Positions 50,911 through 60,891 are shown, counted from the first letter of the stretch. The stretch: DNA of 64,000 nucleotides from Streptomyces nitrosporeus (GCF_008704555.1 NZ_CP023702.1:62001-126000), one strand, 5' to 3'. Notes: a model not told the origin generated them from the sequence alone. Made by a program: numbers and translations.

Positions 50911-51843
50911 TTACTTGACGGCTCCGGCGGTCATGCCGCGGGTGAGGGAGCGCTGGAAGATGAGGAAGAAGACGACCATGGGGACGATGCCGAGGAGGGC
51001 TGCGGCGCTCATGGCGGTGGGGTCGCTGGTGTACTGGCCCTGCATGACGGACAGGCCGAGGGGCACGGTCTGGTTGTCGTTGGAGATGAGGAGGACGAGG
51101 GGGTAGAGGAACTCGTTCCAGCTCCAGACGAAGAAGAAGACGCACATGACCGAGAGGGTGGGCCAGCTCATGGGCAGGACGATGCGCCACAGGATGGTCC
51201 AGCGGCCGGCTCCGTCCATGGCGGCGGCTTCGATGAGTTCGCGGGGGAAGCCGGCGAAGACGGAGGAGAGCAGGTAGGTGCCGAAGGCGCTGTAGGTGAT
51301 GCCGACGAGGATGGTGTAGCCGAGTTTCCCGTCGTAGAGGCCCATCTCCTTGAAGAGGTAGTAGATGGGGTAGACGAGGCCCTCTTGCGGCAGGACGTTG
51401 ACGCCGAGGAAGAAGATGAGGAAGGGGGTGCGCCAGCGGACGCGGCCGATGCCGATGGCGTAGGCGTTGAAGAGGGCGAGCAGGACGGCGATGAGGACGA
51501 CGCCGAGGCTGATCTGGATGCTGTTGAAGAGTTTCTGGGAGAAGCCGACGCGGTCCCAGACTTCGGCGATGATGCTCCAGTTCCACTCGGCGGGCAGGGA
51601 GAGCGACCCGTTGGTGCGGAAGTCCGCGCTCGTCTTGAACGAGTTGAGCAGGATGACGATGAAGGGTGCGAGGAACGCGAGGACGAATACGGCGACGGCG
51701 GCCAGGACGGCGTAGGAGCCGGGGGTGCGGCGGCTGCCGGCGGCTTTGGCCTTGCCCGCTCCGGCCTTGCCCGCTGTGGTCTTGACCGGCTTGCGCCGGT
51801 GGCCGGGGGGTGCCGTGGAAGTGGTGTGCGTGGTCATGGTCAT
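50911..51843 (-). CDS. Sugar ABC transporter permease, MalG type
   Basis: 310 residues from ATG 51841-51843, overlapping the partner permease stop; ATG 51835-51837 has a better spaced GAGGACGG. A Lys/Ala-rich N-terminus precedes six helices. The EAA loop is ELIEAAAMDGAGRWTILWRIVLPMSWPTLS. It is half of the membrane channel of a CUT1-class importer. No ATPase is in the operon; MsiK-like proteins serve this in Streptomyces. Confidence 0.92.
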   Translation of the reverse strand: MTMTTHTTSTAPPGHRRKPVKTTAGKAGAGKAKAAGSRRTPGSYAVLAAVAVFVLAFLAPFIVILLNSFKTSADFRTNGSLSLPAEWNWSIIAEVWDRVGFSQKLFNSIQISLGVVLIAVLLALFNAYAIGIGRVRWRTPFLIFFLGVNVLPQEGLVYPIYYLFKEMGLYDGKLGYTILVGITYSAFGTYLLSSVFAGFPRELIEAAAMDGAGRWTILWRIVLPMSWPTLSVMCVFFFVWSWNEFLYPLVLLISNDNQTVPLGLSVMQGQYTSDPTAMSAAALLGIVPMVVFFLIFQRSLTRGMTAGAVK

Positions 51844-52733
51844 CCGTCCTCGCGGGCCTGGCGGGTGAGCATCGTTCCGGCGATGATCAGCACGAGCAGG
51901 GTGATCGTGCTGGAGATCGCGGAGCCGTATCCGACGTCGGCGCGCTCGAAGAAGTTCTGGTAGGCGAAGTACGCGGGGACGAGGGTCGAGTTGCCGGGAC
52001 CGCCGCCGGTGAGGACGAAGATCTGGGCGAAGACCTTCAGGCCGGCGATGGTGGTGGTGACGAGTACGACGTAGACCTCGGGCCGCAGGATGGGCACGGT
52101 GATGCGGGTGAAGCGCTGCCACCAGGTGGCGCCGTCGAGGGAGGCGGCTTCGTACAGTTCGGGGTCGATGCGCTGGAGCCCGGAGAGGAACAGCACCAGG
52201 GGGTAGCCGAGCTGCATCCAGACGAGGACGGCGAGGACCATCCACAGGGCGAGGCCGGGGTCCCCGAGCCAGTTCTGGGCCAGGGAGTCCAGGCCGATGG
52301 TTTCGAGGACGCTGTTGACGGCGCCTTCGGGGGCGAGGATCCAGCCCCACATCAGGCCGGTGACGGCGACGGGGATGACCTGGGGCAGGTAGAGGCCGGA
52401 GCGGAAGAGGCTGACGAATCCGTCTCCGTGCTTCTTGCCGATGTAGTCGAACAGCAGGGCGGCGAGGAACAGCCCGAGCAGGGTGGGGACGACGGCGATG
52501 CCGACGATGACGAAGGCGATGTTGCGGAACGAGGCCCAGAAGTCGGCGTCGCTGAAGAGGCGGGTGTAGTTGTCGAAGCCGATCCAGGTGGGCTCTCCGA
52601 CGCCCTGCCACTGGGTGAGGCTGTAGTAGAAGGTCATCACCAGCGGGACGACGAGGAAGAGCAGGCTCAGCAGCAGACCGGGGGCGAGGAAGGCGCCGTA
52701 CCCCGTGGGCCGCGGGTGACGTGTGGTTTTCAC
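51840..52733 (-). CDS. Sugar ABC transporter permease, MalF type
   Basis: 297 residues from GTG 52731-52733 (TTGGAG upstream). Six helices; the EAA loop reads ELYEAASLDGATWWQRFTRITVPILRPEV. Partners MalG-type permease with ATGA overlap and the lipoprotein 92 bases upstream. Confidence 0.92.
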   Translation of the reverse strand: MKTTRHPRPTGYGAFLAPGLLLSLLFLVVPLVMTFYYSLTQWQGVGEPTWIGFDNYTRLFSDADFWASFRNIAFVIVGIAVVPTLLGLFLAALLFDYIGKKHGDGFVSLFRSGLYLPQVIPVAVTGLMWGWILAPEGAVNSVLETIGLDSLAQNWLGDPGLALWMVLAVLVWMQLGYPLVLFLSGLQRIDPELYEAASLDGATWWQRFTRITVPILRPEVYVVLVTTTIAGLKVFAQIFVLTGGGPGNSTLVPAYFAYQNFFERADVGYGSAISSTITLLVLIIAGTMLTRQAREDG

Positions 52734-52825
52734 TGTTGCTCCAAGAGGGGCGGGACGGCGGCCCGGTGCGGGCGGGCCGCCGTCCCCGGGAAGAAGGGGC
52801 TGACGCGCGGGCGGGCGGGTCGGCC

Positions 52826-54148
52826 TCAGCGCCGCGAGGCGGTGTACTTCTCGTAGGGGGCCTTGAGCTCGTCGAGGACGGCGTGGGGCTTGCCGCCGTT
52901 CATGAGGTTCTGGGTGGCGCCCGTCCAGGTGTCGTAGTAGCCGGGGGCCGGCCAGTCCGGGTAGAAGGCGAGCCCGTTGCCGTCCTGGTAGGTGTTGAAC
53001 GCGGTGATGAGCTCGCGGGACTTGGGGTTCTCGATGGAGTCCGGCTTCGCGGCGAGCGGGACGTTGCCCTCTTCGCCGAGGATCTTCTGGATCCTGTCCG
53101 ACATGGTGATGTCGATGAAGTCCTCGGCGAGCTTCTTGTTCTTCGCCTTGGTGGGGATGACCCAGTGGTTGCCGCCGGAGCCGAGGGTCTTCTTGCTGCC
53201 GGGGTAGGGGGCGGTGGACCAGGAGAAGTCGGTGATGTCGGTGGTCAGGCCGCCGAACCACCAGTTGCCGCCGACCATGATCGGCCGCTTCTGGGAGACG
53301 AACTGCTCGGTCATGTCGCTGCCCTTGAGGCCGACGTCCTTCTTCTCGAAGTAGCCCTTGTCGAGCCAGTCCTTGTAGGTCTCGACCGCGTAGGTCCACT
53401 CCGGGCCGTGGAAGTCGACCTTGCCCTTGTAGAGCTGGTAGTTGTCGACCCAGGCGTCATCGGCCTTGGCCAGGGCCAGGAGGTAGAGCCAGTGGCCGGC
53501 GGGGTGGTCGTTGCCGGCGTTGGCGAGCGGGGTGATTCCGGCGGCCTTGAAGTCGGCCAGGGCCGCCTCGAAGCTCTGGAGGTCGGTGGGCTTGGCGATG
53601 TTGTGCTTCTTGAAGAGGTCGTCGTTGTAGTACGCCAGAACGAACTCGCCGTAGTTGGGTACGCCGTACCACTTGTCGCCGCCCATTTCGCCGTTGGCGT
53701 CGTAGCGGGCGGTCACCGAGGCGCTCTCGCTGATCTTCTTGTCCCAGCCGCGTTCCTTCGCGGTGGCGGTCAGATCGGTGAGCAGCCCTTGCTTGGCCAG
53801 CAGGCCGGTGGTGGCGTTGCCCTTGTTGTACTCCATGACGTCGGGCGCCTTGTCGGAGTTGAGGATCATGCCCGCGTTCTGCTGGATCTGCTCGAACGTC
53901 TTGCGTTCGAAGACGACCTTCACGTCGGGGTGGGTCTTCTTGAACTCGGCTATGGCCGCGTCCCAGGCGTTGCTGAGGGCGCCGTCCTCCTGCTCGTAGT
54001 GCCACAGGCGCAGGGTTTTGCCGTCACCCTCTGCGGTGTCGGAGCCGCCGCCGCACGCGGCGAGGGGTGCGACGAGTGCCAGGGCGGACATCGCGAGCAG
54101 GGCCCGGCGTGTGGTGTGGCGTGTGGCACGGAAGCGCATGGTCGTCAT
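52826..54148 (-). CDS. Sugar-binding lipoprotein of a CUT1 importer
   Basis: 440 residues from ATG 54146-54148. Twin-Arg-rich signal peptide (TTRRALLAMSALALVAPLAAC) with lipobox LAAC, C32. The mature part is a family 1 solute-binding protein: TLRLWHYEQEDGALSNAWDA, PDVMEYNKGNATTGLLAKQG, a Trp-rich sugar cleft (GGNWWFGGLTTDITDFSWST). Between an alpha-1,6-glucosidase and permeases, it most likely binds isomalto-oligosaccharides from dextran. Confidence 0.92.
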   Translation of the reverse strand: MTTMRFRATRHTTRRALLAMSALALVAPLAACGGGSDTAEGDGKTLRLWHYEQEDGALSNAWDAAIAEFKKTHPDVKVVFERKTFEQIQQNAGMILNSDKAPDVMEYNKGNATTGLLAKQGLLTDLTATAKERGWDKKISESASVTARYDANGEMGGDKWYGVPNYGEFVLAYYNDDLFKKHNIAKPTDLQSFEAALADFKAAGITPLANAGNDHPAGHWLYLLALAKADDAWVDNYQLYKGKVDFHGPEWTYAVETYKDWLDKGYFEKKDVGLKGSDMTEQFVSQKRPIMVGGNWWFGGLTTDITDFSWSTAPYPGSKKTLGSGGNHWVIPTKAKNKKLAEDFIDITMSDRIQKILGEEGNVPLAAKPDSIENPKSRELITAFNTYQDGNGLAFYPDWPAPGYYDTWTGATQNLMNGGKPHAVLDELKAPYEKYTASRR

Positions 54149-54219
54149 GAGGATTCCTTGGGTATGCGCGGATCGGGGCGGTGCGGGGGGAGACGGTGCG
54201 GGACGGGCAGTGGGGGTGG

Positions 54220-55965
54220 TCACGCGTTGCGGCGGTGGACGCGGGCTTCCCAGGGCCGCAGGGTGTGCGGTGCGCTGAGGGGTGTGGTGGCGGGAACGTT
54301 GGCGATGAGCGTCTCGCTGTGTTCCCAGCCGTCGGGCAGGTCGACGGTGAGGTCGGCCGGACCGAAGTTCGCGAGGACGAGCAGCTCGGTGCCGGAGGCC
54401 GCGTCGTGGCGGGTGAAGGCGTAGAGCTGTTCGTGGTCGGGGTGGAGCATCTGGAAGTCGCCGTGGGTGAGGGCGGGTTCGGTGTGCCGCAGGGCGATCA
54501 GACGGCGGTAGTAGTGGAAGACGGAGTCGGGGTCGGCGAGCTGGGCCTTGGCGTTGGTACGGGTGTGGTCGGGGTTCACCGCGATCCAGGGGGTGCCGGC
54601 GGTGAAGCCGGCGTGCTGGGAGGTGTCCCACTGCATGGGGGTGCGGGCGTTGTCCCGGCTGCGGTGGCGCAGCCCTGCCAGGACCTGTTCCTCGTCGACG
54701 CCGTGGGCGGTCTGCTCGCGGTGGTAGTTGAGGGATTCGATGTCGCGGAAGTCATCGATGGAGGTGAAGCGGGTGTTGGCCATGGCGAGCTCTTCGCCCT
54801 GGTACACGTAAGGGGTGCCGCGGTGCAGGTGGAGCACGGTGGCGAGGAGTTTCGCGGAGCGGTCGCGGTAGGCGGGGCTGTCGTCGCCGAAGCGGGAGAC
54901 GGCTCGCGGCTGGTCGTGGTTGTTCCAGTACAGGCTGTTCCAGCCGGTCTCGCCCAGGCCGGTCTGCCAGCGGCCGAGGCTGGCCTTGAGGTCGGTCAGT
55001 TTGAGCGGGCGGACGTCGAACTTCCCGCCGGGGCCCTGGTCCAGGCCGACGTGCTCGAACTGGAAGACCATGTCGAGTTCGCGGCGGGAGGGGTCGGTGA
55101 AGAGCTTGGCTTCCTCGACGGTGACGCCGGGCATCTCGCCGACGGTGAGCAGGCGGCGCGGGTGGTCTTCGAAGACCTCGCGGTGCATCTCCGCCAGGTA
55201 CTCGTGGATGCGGGGGCCGCAGATGTAGTGGGGGCTGCCGTCCCCGTGCAGGGCGCCTTCGTGGACGATGCCGTCGGGGAGGCCGGGGGTCTTGGAGATG
55301 AGGTTGACGACGTCCATGCGGAAGCCGTCGACGCCCCGGTCGAGCCACCAGCGCATCATGGCGTGGACCGCCTGGCGCACGGTGGGGTTCTCCCAGTTGA
55401 GGTCGGGCTGCTTGCGGGAGAACAGATGCAGGTAGTACTCGCCGCTCTTCTCGTCGTAGGTCCAGGTGGGACCGGAGAAAAAGGAGCCCCAGTTGTTGGG
55501 TTCCGCACCCGGGGTGCCCGGTTCCATGCCCTCGCGGGCGGGGCGCCAGATGTACCAGTCCCGCTTGCTGCCCTGGGGGCCTTCGTCGCGGGAGGCGGTG
55601 AACCAGGGGTGTTCGTCGGAGGTGTGGTTGACGACCAGGTCCATGACGAGCTTCATGCCGCGCTCGTGGACGGCGGCCAGGAGCCGGTCGAAGTCGGCGA
55701 GGGTCCCGAAGAGCGGGTCGATGTCCTGGTAGTCGCTGATGTCGTACCCGTTGTCGTCGTGCGGGGACGGATAGACGGGGGACAGCCACAGGACGTCGAC
55801 GCCGAGCTGGGCAAGGTAGTCCAGCCGTTCGATGATGCCTTGCAGGTCACCGATGCCGTCCGCGTTCGAGTCGGCGAAGCTGCGGGGGTAGATCTGGTAC
55901 ACCACCGCTTCGCTCCACCAGGCGTCGGCAGGGGTGGCTTCGATTTCGGGCACGTCAAACCTCAT
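54220..55965 (-). CDS. GH13 alpha-glucosidase / oligo-1,6-glucosidase
   Basis: 581 residues from ATG 55963-55965, no signal peptide, so cytoplasmic. TIM-barrel motifs: DLVVNHTSDEHPWF, nucleophile D218 (DGFRMDVVN), acid/base E277 (VGEMPG), transition-state D351 (NNHDQPRAVSRFG). The PWxxP-free N-terminus VVYQIYPRSFADSNADGIGD is typical of oligo-1,6-glucosidases of the GH13_23/30-like groups. It would cut imported isomalto-oligosaccharides to glucose. Trehalulose or maltose activity is an alternative. Confidence 0.92.
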   Translation of the reverse strand: MRFDVPEIEATPADAWWSEAVVYQIYPRSFADSNADGIGDLQGIIERLDYLAQLGVDVLWLSPVYPSPHDDNGYDISDYQDIDPLFGTLADFDRLLAAVHERGMKLVMDLVVNHTSDEHPWFTASRDEGPQGSKRDWYIWRPAREGMEPGTPGAEPNNWGSFFSGPTWTYDEKSGEYYLHLFSRKQPDLNWENPTVRQAVHAMMRWWLDRGVDGFRMDVVNLISKTPGLPDGIVHEGALHGDGSPHYICGPRIHEYLAEMHREVFEDHPRRLLTVGEMPGVTVEEAKLFTDPSRRELDMVFQFEHVGLDQGPGGKFDVRPLKLTDLKASLGRWQTGLGETGWNSLYWNNHDQPRAVSRFGDDSPAYRDRSAKLLATVLHLHRGTPYVYQGEELAMANTRFTSIDDFRDIESLNYHREQTAHGVDEEQVLAGLRHRSRDNARTPMQWDTSQHAGFTAGTPWIAVNPDHTRTNAKAQLADPDSVFHYYRRLIALRHTEPALTHGDFQMLHPDHEQLYAFTRHDAASGTELLVLANFGPADLTVDLPDGWEHSETLIANVPATTPLSAPHTLRPWEARVHRRNA

Positions 55966-55986
55966 CGTGTTCGAATGATTACTTTG

Positions 55987-55998
55987 AGTGACTTCACT
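55987..55998. promoter_or_regulatory. Candidate ROK operator upstream of the glucosidase gene
   Basis: AGTGA-CT-TCACT, a 5-bp inverted repeat 22 bases before the glucosidase start in the 70-base gap after the ROK gene. Placement fits a repressor site. Confidence 0.4.
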
Positions 55999-56035
55999 AG
56001 GGGCGGGCCGCCGCGGCATCGGCGGGCGCTCCGGG

Positions 56036-57217
56036 TCAGGAGATGGCCGCACCCACGGTGTCGCGGATGACGAGACAGGCGGCGCCCCTGGCCCACAGGT
56101 CGTGGCGGGCGGGGTCGACGTGGATGGCGCAGTCGGTGGCCGCGGTGGAGAACGCCTGGGCTTCCATCGCCGCGTTCATGTGCGGGCCGAACAGGTCGTA
56201 GGCGACCGCGCCCTCTCCGGCGATGATGATTTTCTGCAGGTTGAGCAGGTTGCACATGCCGGCCACGCCCCTGCCGAGGGCGGTGCCGGCTTCGGCGAAC
56301 GCGGAGCGTGCCACGGTGCGGGCCGCCCCGGCTTCACCTCGCGCGAGGTCGATGGCGTCGGTGATCGTGTCGCGGGGGAACCCGCCGTCCGCCGGGTGGC
56401 GCAGGATGGCACGGTCGCCCGCCAGGGCTTCCAGGCACCCCCGGCGGCCGCAGCTGCACATGGGCCCGGAGGGATCCAGGGGCAGGTGGCCGAGTTCGCC
56501 CGCGAGCCCGGTGGCGCCGGAGAACAGCGCGCCGTCCAGGAGCAGACCGCAGCCGATGCCGGGGCCGACGGTGACCACGGCGAAGGAGTCGATGTCACGG
56601 CCTTCACCGAACCAGCGCTCGGCGACGACCAGGGTGTTGACGTCGTTGTTGACGACCACCGACAGCCCGGTCGCCTCCCGCAGGGGCCCGGCCACGTCGA
56701 CCTTGTTCCAGTCGAGCAGGGCCGAGTAACGGCAGATCCCGGCTGTCGAGTCGACGTGGCCGCTGACACCGACGCCGAGGCCGAGCACCCTGTCCGCCGC
56801 TTCGGGCGCCTCTTCGAGAAGCCTGCCGGTCAGGGAGGCGGCGGCGGACAGGGCGGTACGAGGGGTGCAGTCGGCCAGGGGCTCCTCGCCCCGGGCCAGG
56901 ACGTTGGCCGCCATGTCGGTGACGACGCCGAAGACCCGTCCGGGGCCGATCTTCATGCCGACGACCACATGCTTGTCGGGATTGACGTGCAGCATCTTCT
57001 GCGGCCTGCCCCGCCCCTGGGAGACCGGGTCGCTCTCGCGCAGGTAGTCGTGCTCGAGCAGCGGCGGCAGCATGCGGGTGACCGAGGAGGGCACCAGGCC
57101 CAGGCGCTGGGCGAGCTGGGTGCGCGAGATGGGTCCTGCGGTGAGCACGGTCGCGAAGATCTCCGCCCGGGTCTGCTCACTGACAAGCTCCGAGAACCGG
57201 ATCTTGGACGGGCTCAT
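56036..57217 (-). CDS. ROK-family sugar-responsive repressor
   Basis: 393 residues from ATG 57215-57217, or 394 from the adjacent GTG. N-terminal winged helix (RAEIFATVLTAGPISRTQLAQRLGLVPSSVTRMLPPL) then the ROK sugar-kinase fold: GLGVGVSGHVDSTAGICRYS, VVNNDVNTLVVAE, and the zinc/ROK signature GHLPLDPSGPMCSCGRRGCLEAL. It probably represses the glucosidase-transporter operon and the divergent dextranase until an oligosaccharide binds. Confidence 0.92.
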   Translation of the reverse strand: MSPSKIRFSELVSEQTRAEIFATVLTAGPISRTQLAQRLGLVPSSVTRMLPPLLEHDYLRESDPVSQGRGRPQKMLHVNPDKHVVVGMKIGPGRVFGVVTDMAANVLARGEEPLADCTPRTALSAAASLTGRLLEEAPEAADRVLGLGVGVSGHVDSTAGICRYSALLDWNKVDVAGPLREATGLSVVVNNDVNTLVVAERWFGEGRDIDSFAVVTVGPGIGCGLLLDGALFSGATGLAGELGHLPLDPSGPMCSCGRRGCLEALAGDRAILRHPADGGFPRDTITDAIDLARGEAGAARTVARSAFAEAGTALGRGVAGMCNLLNLQKIIIAGEGAVAYDLFGPHMNAAMEAQAFSTAATDCAIHVDPARHDLWARGAACLVIRDTVGAAIS

Positions 57218-57953
57218 CACGCGGTGCCTCCAGGTAGTGGTCTGTCAGGGCCGTTGCATCACGTTCAGCGCCATCGAACCCGATGCGGGCGGCGAGGGCT
57301 TCCCGTATGCGCGGGGCCGGTACCGCCAAGCGTTGCAGAAATCGTCATCGCGCCTCCTGCGGCTGGGACGCCGTCGACCTGTGGAAGTCGGCGCCGCTGC
57401 TTATGACGGGAGTGTGTCCCTCAGCATTTAAGTGCGTCAAGGAAGAAAATATCGCGTTACGCAACCGTGATGACCCACCACCGCCAGACACTCGTTGAAG
57501 TTTTGCACCTTTTGCGCCTCTTGTTACGCACATGTTGAACCCGAAGGCCGAAGGATCCTGTTCATTTCATTGACACGGGGAAGAAATGACGGGAAGTTGA
57601 CCGGCAACCGGGGCGGTGCCAGGGCCTGTTGGGCCACAGGTCGCCGTCACGCCTGCAGCCCCCGCCCCCCTCGGGGCGGGCAGGACCGGTTCGTTCCGCT
57701 CGCAGGACCGGTGTCCTGTGCCCCTGGCCCTGCGAGTGACCCCCGCATGGATTTCCTCAGCCGGCTCCCCCCGAAGAGAGACGAACCGCCGGCCATGACG
57801 AGTGCCGCACCCCGGTCAAGCCCCGGAAACGGGCGACCGCATGCACCGATGACTCCGCCACGCAGCTGTCCCAGCTGTTTCGGCGGTGTCCGTGCCCGCC
57901 CCCGGCGGGCGCCCTGGGGCCATGCCCCGATTCATCAAGGAGAGGACATCACC
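57218..57953. promoter_or_regulatory. Divergent regulatory region between ROK repressor and dextranase
   Basis: 736 bases, relatively AT-rich at 57400-57600. It contains GTTACGCA twice (57456-57463 and 57533-57540) and a tandem TTTTGCACC-TTTTGCGCC (57501-57518), reasonable regulator sites. The stretch 57600-57930 is open in frame with the dextranase but lacks a start, so I treat it as untranslated. Confidence 0.5.
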
Positions 57954-60302
57954 ATGCCCGCAGGAAGACTGCGACGGCTCAACCCGCTGGCGGCCATCGC
58001 CGCCGGCCTGGCCCTGGCGCTCGCCGGTGCCGTCGTGCCCGCCGGCGCCACGGCCTCGGCCGCCCCCGCTCCCGCCCCGGCAGGACAGCTCGTCCCCGCC
58101 TCCGCCCTGGTCACGGGGCCGGCAGCAGGAGCGGCGGGCGACACCGCCGACAGCGAGCAGCTGCAGACCTGGTGGCACGACAACCACGAGTTCAACACCA
58201 GCAGCCCGGTGGGCGGTGACAAGGTGCGGCGGTCCTCCTTCTACGACGTGAAGGTGGCCACGGCCGCGGCACCGACGGCGAAGTACGACTCCTTCGCCTA
58301 CATGAGCATCCCCCGCAGCGGCAAGGGGAAGATCGGCTACACCAAGGAGGACGGCGCGGAGTTCTCCGCGTCGGCGAACCTCACCATGAGCTGGTCCTCC
58401 TTCCAGTACACGGCCGACGTATGGGTCGACGTGTCGCTGCGCACCGACCAGAGCATCTCCTCGGCCGGCCAGGTCAAGATCAAGCCGAGCAGTCTGAACT
58501 TCGACAAGGAGCTCGTCAACAGCAAGACCATCCGGATCAAGGTGCCCTACAGCGGCAAGGGCTACCGGTTCTCCGTCGAGTTCGATCCGCAGCTCTACAC
58601 GGCCTACAACGACATGTCCGGGCCGGCCGGCGGCGGCGGCGACAACCGGGCCATCCACACCGAACCGCGCAACTCGATGATGGTCTTCGCCGAGCCGGCG
58701 CCGACCGGCGCGGAGAAGGAACGGCTCATCCCCACCGCCGCGTCGGGGAGCATCCACTACCCCGAGCCCGGCCAGGTCACCGACCTCAACGACATCGACA
58801 AGGAGATCATCTACTTCCGCCCCGGCACCTACACCATGGGCTCGAAGTACCACGCGGTGCTCCCGCCGAACGTGAAGTGGGTCTACCTCGCCCCCGGCGC
58901 CTACGTGAAGGGAGCCTTCCGCTTCTTCCACGACAACCAGAGCCTGTACAAGGTCACCGGGTACGGGGTGCTCTCCGGTGAGCAGTACGTCTACGAGGCG
59001 GACACCAACAACAACTACGACCACCTCAGCGGTGCGTCGAACTGCCACGCCTCCTGCGTGAAGATGCTCCAGTTCCAGTCCGCGGACGCCCAGCAGTACC
59101 TCGACCTGCAGGGCGTGACCATCAACGAACCGCCGTACCACTCGTTCGTCGTCTACGGCAACGAGCAGACGTTCCGGATGCGGGTCGACAACTACAAGCA
59201 GGTCGGCTCCTGGTACTGGCAGACCGACGGCATCGAGCTCTACCGCGGCAGCACCATGAAGAACACGTTCTTCAACGCCAACGACGACGTGCTGAAGATG
59301 TACCACAGCGACGTCGACATCGATGACACCGTCATCTGGAAGAACGAGAACGGCCCCGTCATCCAGTGGGGCTGGACCCCGCGCGGCATCGACAACGTCC
59401 ACGTGAGCAACACCCATGTCATCCACAACCGGATGTACTGGAAGGACGTCAAGTACAACACCTGCATCCTCAACTCCTCCTCGCACTGGGAGGACATGGG
59501 CTCGACCGCCAAGGCCGACCCCGGCACGTGGGTGAAGAACATGACGTTCGAGAACATCACCGTCGAGGGCATGACCAACTGCGCCATCCGCGTCTTCGCC
59601 CTCTCCAGCACCGAGAACATCCACGTCAAGAACCTGAAGATCGACGCCTGGAACCAGCTCGACCCCTCCTCGCAGGTCAGCCTCCTCAAGCGGTACACCA
59701 ACTCGGCCGGCCAGAAGGTCACCCTCGGCAACGAGACGAGCCAGAGCCGCGGGCTGAAGCTGGAGAACTACACCGTCGGCGGCACCGTCATCGACAAGGC
59801 CGGCACCAACTGGGCCGCCGACAAGCCCGGCCGGATCGGCTTCGACACCGAGAACTGGGACAACTGGAACGCCTGGGGCCCCGGCGGCAACAACCCCGGC
59901 CCCGGCCCCGACCCGGTCACCGGCGGCAAGATCGTCAACGGCGCCACCGGCAAGTGCGTCGACCGCGCCGGCGCCGGCACCGCCAACGGCACCGCCATCC
60001 AGCAGTGGGCCTGCGCCGACACCCCCTCCATGACCTGGACGCTCGACGGCCAGCAGCTCAAGTCCGGCGGCAAGTGCCTCGACGTCGAAGGCGGCTACAC
60101 CGCCAACGGCACCAAGGCCCACCTGTGGGACTGCGGCGGCTGGGACAGCCAGAAGTGGGCCTTCCAGACCGACGGCACCCTGAAGCACCTCAAGTCCGGC
60201 CGCTGCCTGGACATCGCCGCACAGAGCACCGCCGACGGAGCCCGCCTCCACCTGTGGGACTGCGGCACCTGGGCCAGCCAGAAGTTCGCCCTGACCGCCT
60301 AG
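57954..60302 (+). CDS. Secreted GH49 dextranase with C-terminal ricin-type lectin domain
   Basis: 782 residues from ATG 57954 (AAGGAGAGG upstream). A signal peptide of about 38 residues ends near ATASA. The GH49 body has QTWWHDNHEFNTSSPVGGDK, VKWVYLAPGAYVKGAFRF and a right-handed beta-helix with WYWQTDGIELYRGSTMKNTF and NANDDVLKMYHSD, carrying catalytic-type aspartates. After a Gly/Pro linker a ricin B-type module (about 660-782) repeats GKCVDRAG, GKCLDVEGG, GRCLDIAAQ with QxW pairs. It should cut alpha-1,6 (or isopullulan) bonds outside the cell, feeding the importer. Confidence 0.93.
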   Translation: MPAGRLRRLNPLAAIAAGLALALAGAVVPAGATASAAPAPAPAGQLVPASALVTGPAAGAAGDTADSEQLQTWWHDNHEFNTSSPVGGDKVRRSSFYDVKVATAAAPTAKYDSFAYMSIPRSGKGKIGYTKEDGAEFSASANLTMSWSSFQYTADVWVDVSLRTDQSISSAGQVKIKPSSLNFDKELVNSKTIRIKVPYSGKGYRFSVEFDPQLYTAYNDMSGPAGGGGDNRAIHTEPRNSMMVFAEPAPTGAEKERLIPTAASGSIHYPEPGQVTDLNDIDKEIIYFRPGTYTMGSKYHAVLPPNVKWVYLAPGAYVKGAFRFFHDNQSLYKVTGYGVLSGEQYVYEADTNNNYDHLSGASNCHASCVKMLQFQSADAQQYLDLQGVTINEPPYHSFVVYGNEQTFRMRVDNYKQVGSWYWQTDGIELYRGSTMKNTFFNANDDVLKMYHSDVDIDDTVIWKNENGPVIQWGWTPRGIDNVHVSNTHVIHNRMYWKDVKYNTCILNSSSHWEDMGSTAKADPGTWVKNMTFENITVEGMTNCAIRVFALSSTENIHVKNLKIDAWNQLDPSSQVSLLKRYTNSAGQKVTLGNETSQSRGLKLENYTVGGTVIDKAGTNWAADKPGRIGFDTENWDNWNAWGPGGNNPGPGPDPVTGGKIVNGATGKCVDRAGAGTANGTAIQQWACADTPSMTWTLDGQQLKSGGKCLDVEGGYTANGTKAHLWDCGGWDSQKWAFQTDGTLKHLKSGRCLDIAAQSTADGARLHLWDCGTWASQKFALTA

Positions 60303-60313
60303 CCCCTCCCGGC

Positions 60314-60344
60314 GCCGGTGGCCACGGTCACGACGGTCACCGGC
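60314..60344 (+). terminator. Hairpin after the dextranase
   Basis: GCCGGTG and CACCGGC pair around an interrupted inner stem, 12 bases past the stop, followed by CTTTAG. Confidence 0.55.
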
Positions 60345-60380
60345 CTTTAGCCCCTTGTCCGCAGAAAGGTGTGCCGCACC

Positions 60381-60815
60381 ATGCCATCAGCCAGATCCGA
60401 ACAGTCTCTCCTGAGTCTCTTCCGCATCGTGGTCGGGCTGCTGTTCGCCTGCCACGGAGCGGCCACCCTCTTCGACGTCCTGGGTGGCCCGCACGGACAG
60501 GCGCCCGGCACCGGGCAGTGGCCCGGATGGTGGGCCGCCGTGATCCAGCTGGCCGGCGGCGCACTCGTACTGATCGGCCTGGGCACCCGCCCGGCCGCCC
60601 TCCTGTGCTCCGGCTCCATGGCCTACGCCTACTTCGTCCACCACCAGGCCGACGGCCTGTTCCCCCTGCAGAACGGCGGTGAGAACGCTGCGCTGTTCTG
60701 CTGGGCCTTCCTGCTCATCGCCGTCCTCGGCCCGGGCCGGTGGTCCATGGCCGCCCTGCCGCACCCGTCCAGCAGCCGCCGAGAGGAGGTGAGCAACGAC
60801 CCCGGCAACGCCTGA
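60381..60815 (+). CDS. DoxX-family membrane protein
   Basis: 144 residues from ATG 60381. Four helices with the DoxX pattern LLSLFRIVVGLLFACHGAATLF, WAAVIQLAGGALVLIGLGTRPAALLC and AYFVHHQADGLFPLQNGGENAALFCWAFLL. DoxX proteins are linked to quinone or redox homeostasis. It sits between the dextranase and the LPMO; a role in supplying electrons to the LPMO is speculative. Confidence 0.87.
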   Translation: MPSARSEQSLLSLFRIVVGLLFACHGAATLFDVLGGPHGQAPGTGQWPGWWAAVIQLAGGALVLIGLGTRPAALLCSGSMAYAYFVHHQADGLFPLQNGGENAALFCWAFLLIAVLGPGRWSMAALPHPSSSRREEVSNDPGNA

Positions 60816-60891
60816 GCACATGCAATTGTCATGTGCACGTAATTGGGTCGAAAGTGGCCCGTAGTCTCCCCACACCCGGAGGAAGAACACC

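Noticed and set aside
57816..60251. An 811-codon minus-strand frame opposite the dextranase
   Set aside because: Val/Gly/Ala-rich shadow sequence without motifs, fully antisense to a clear GH49 gene.
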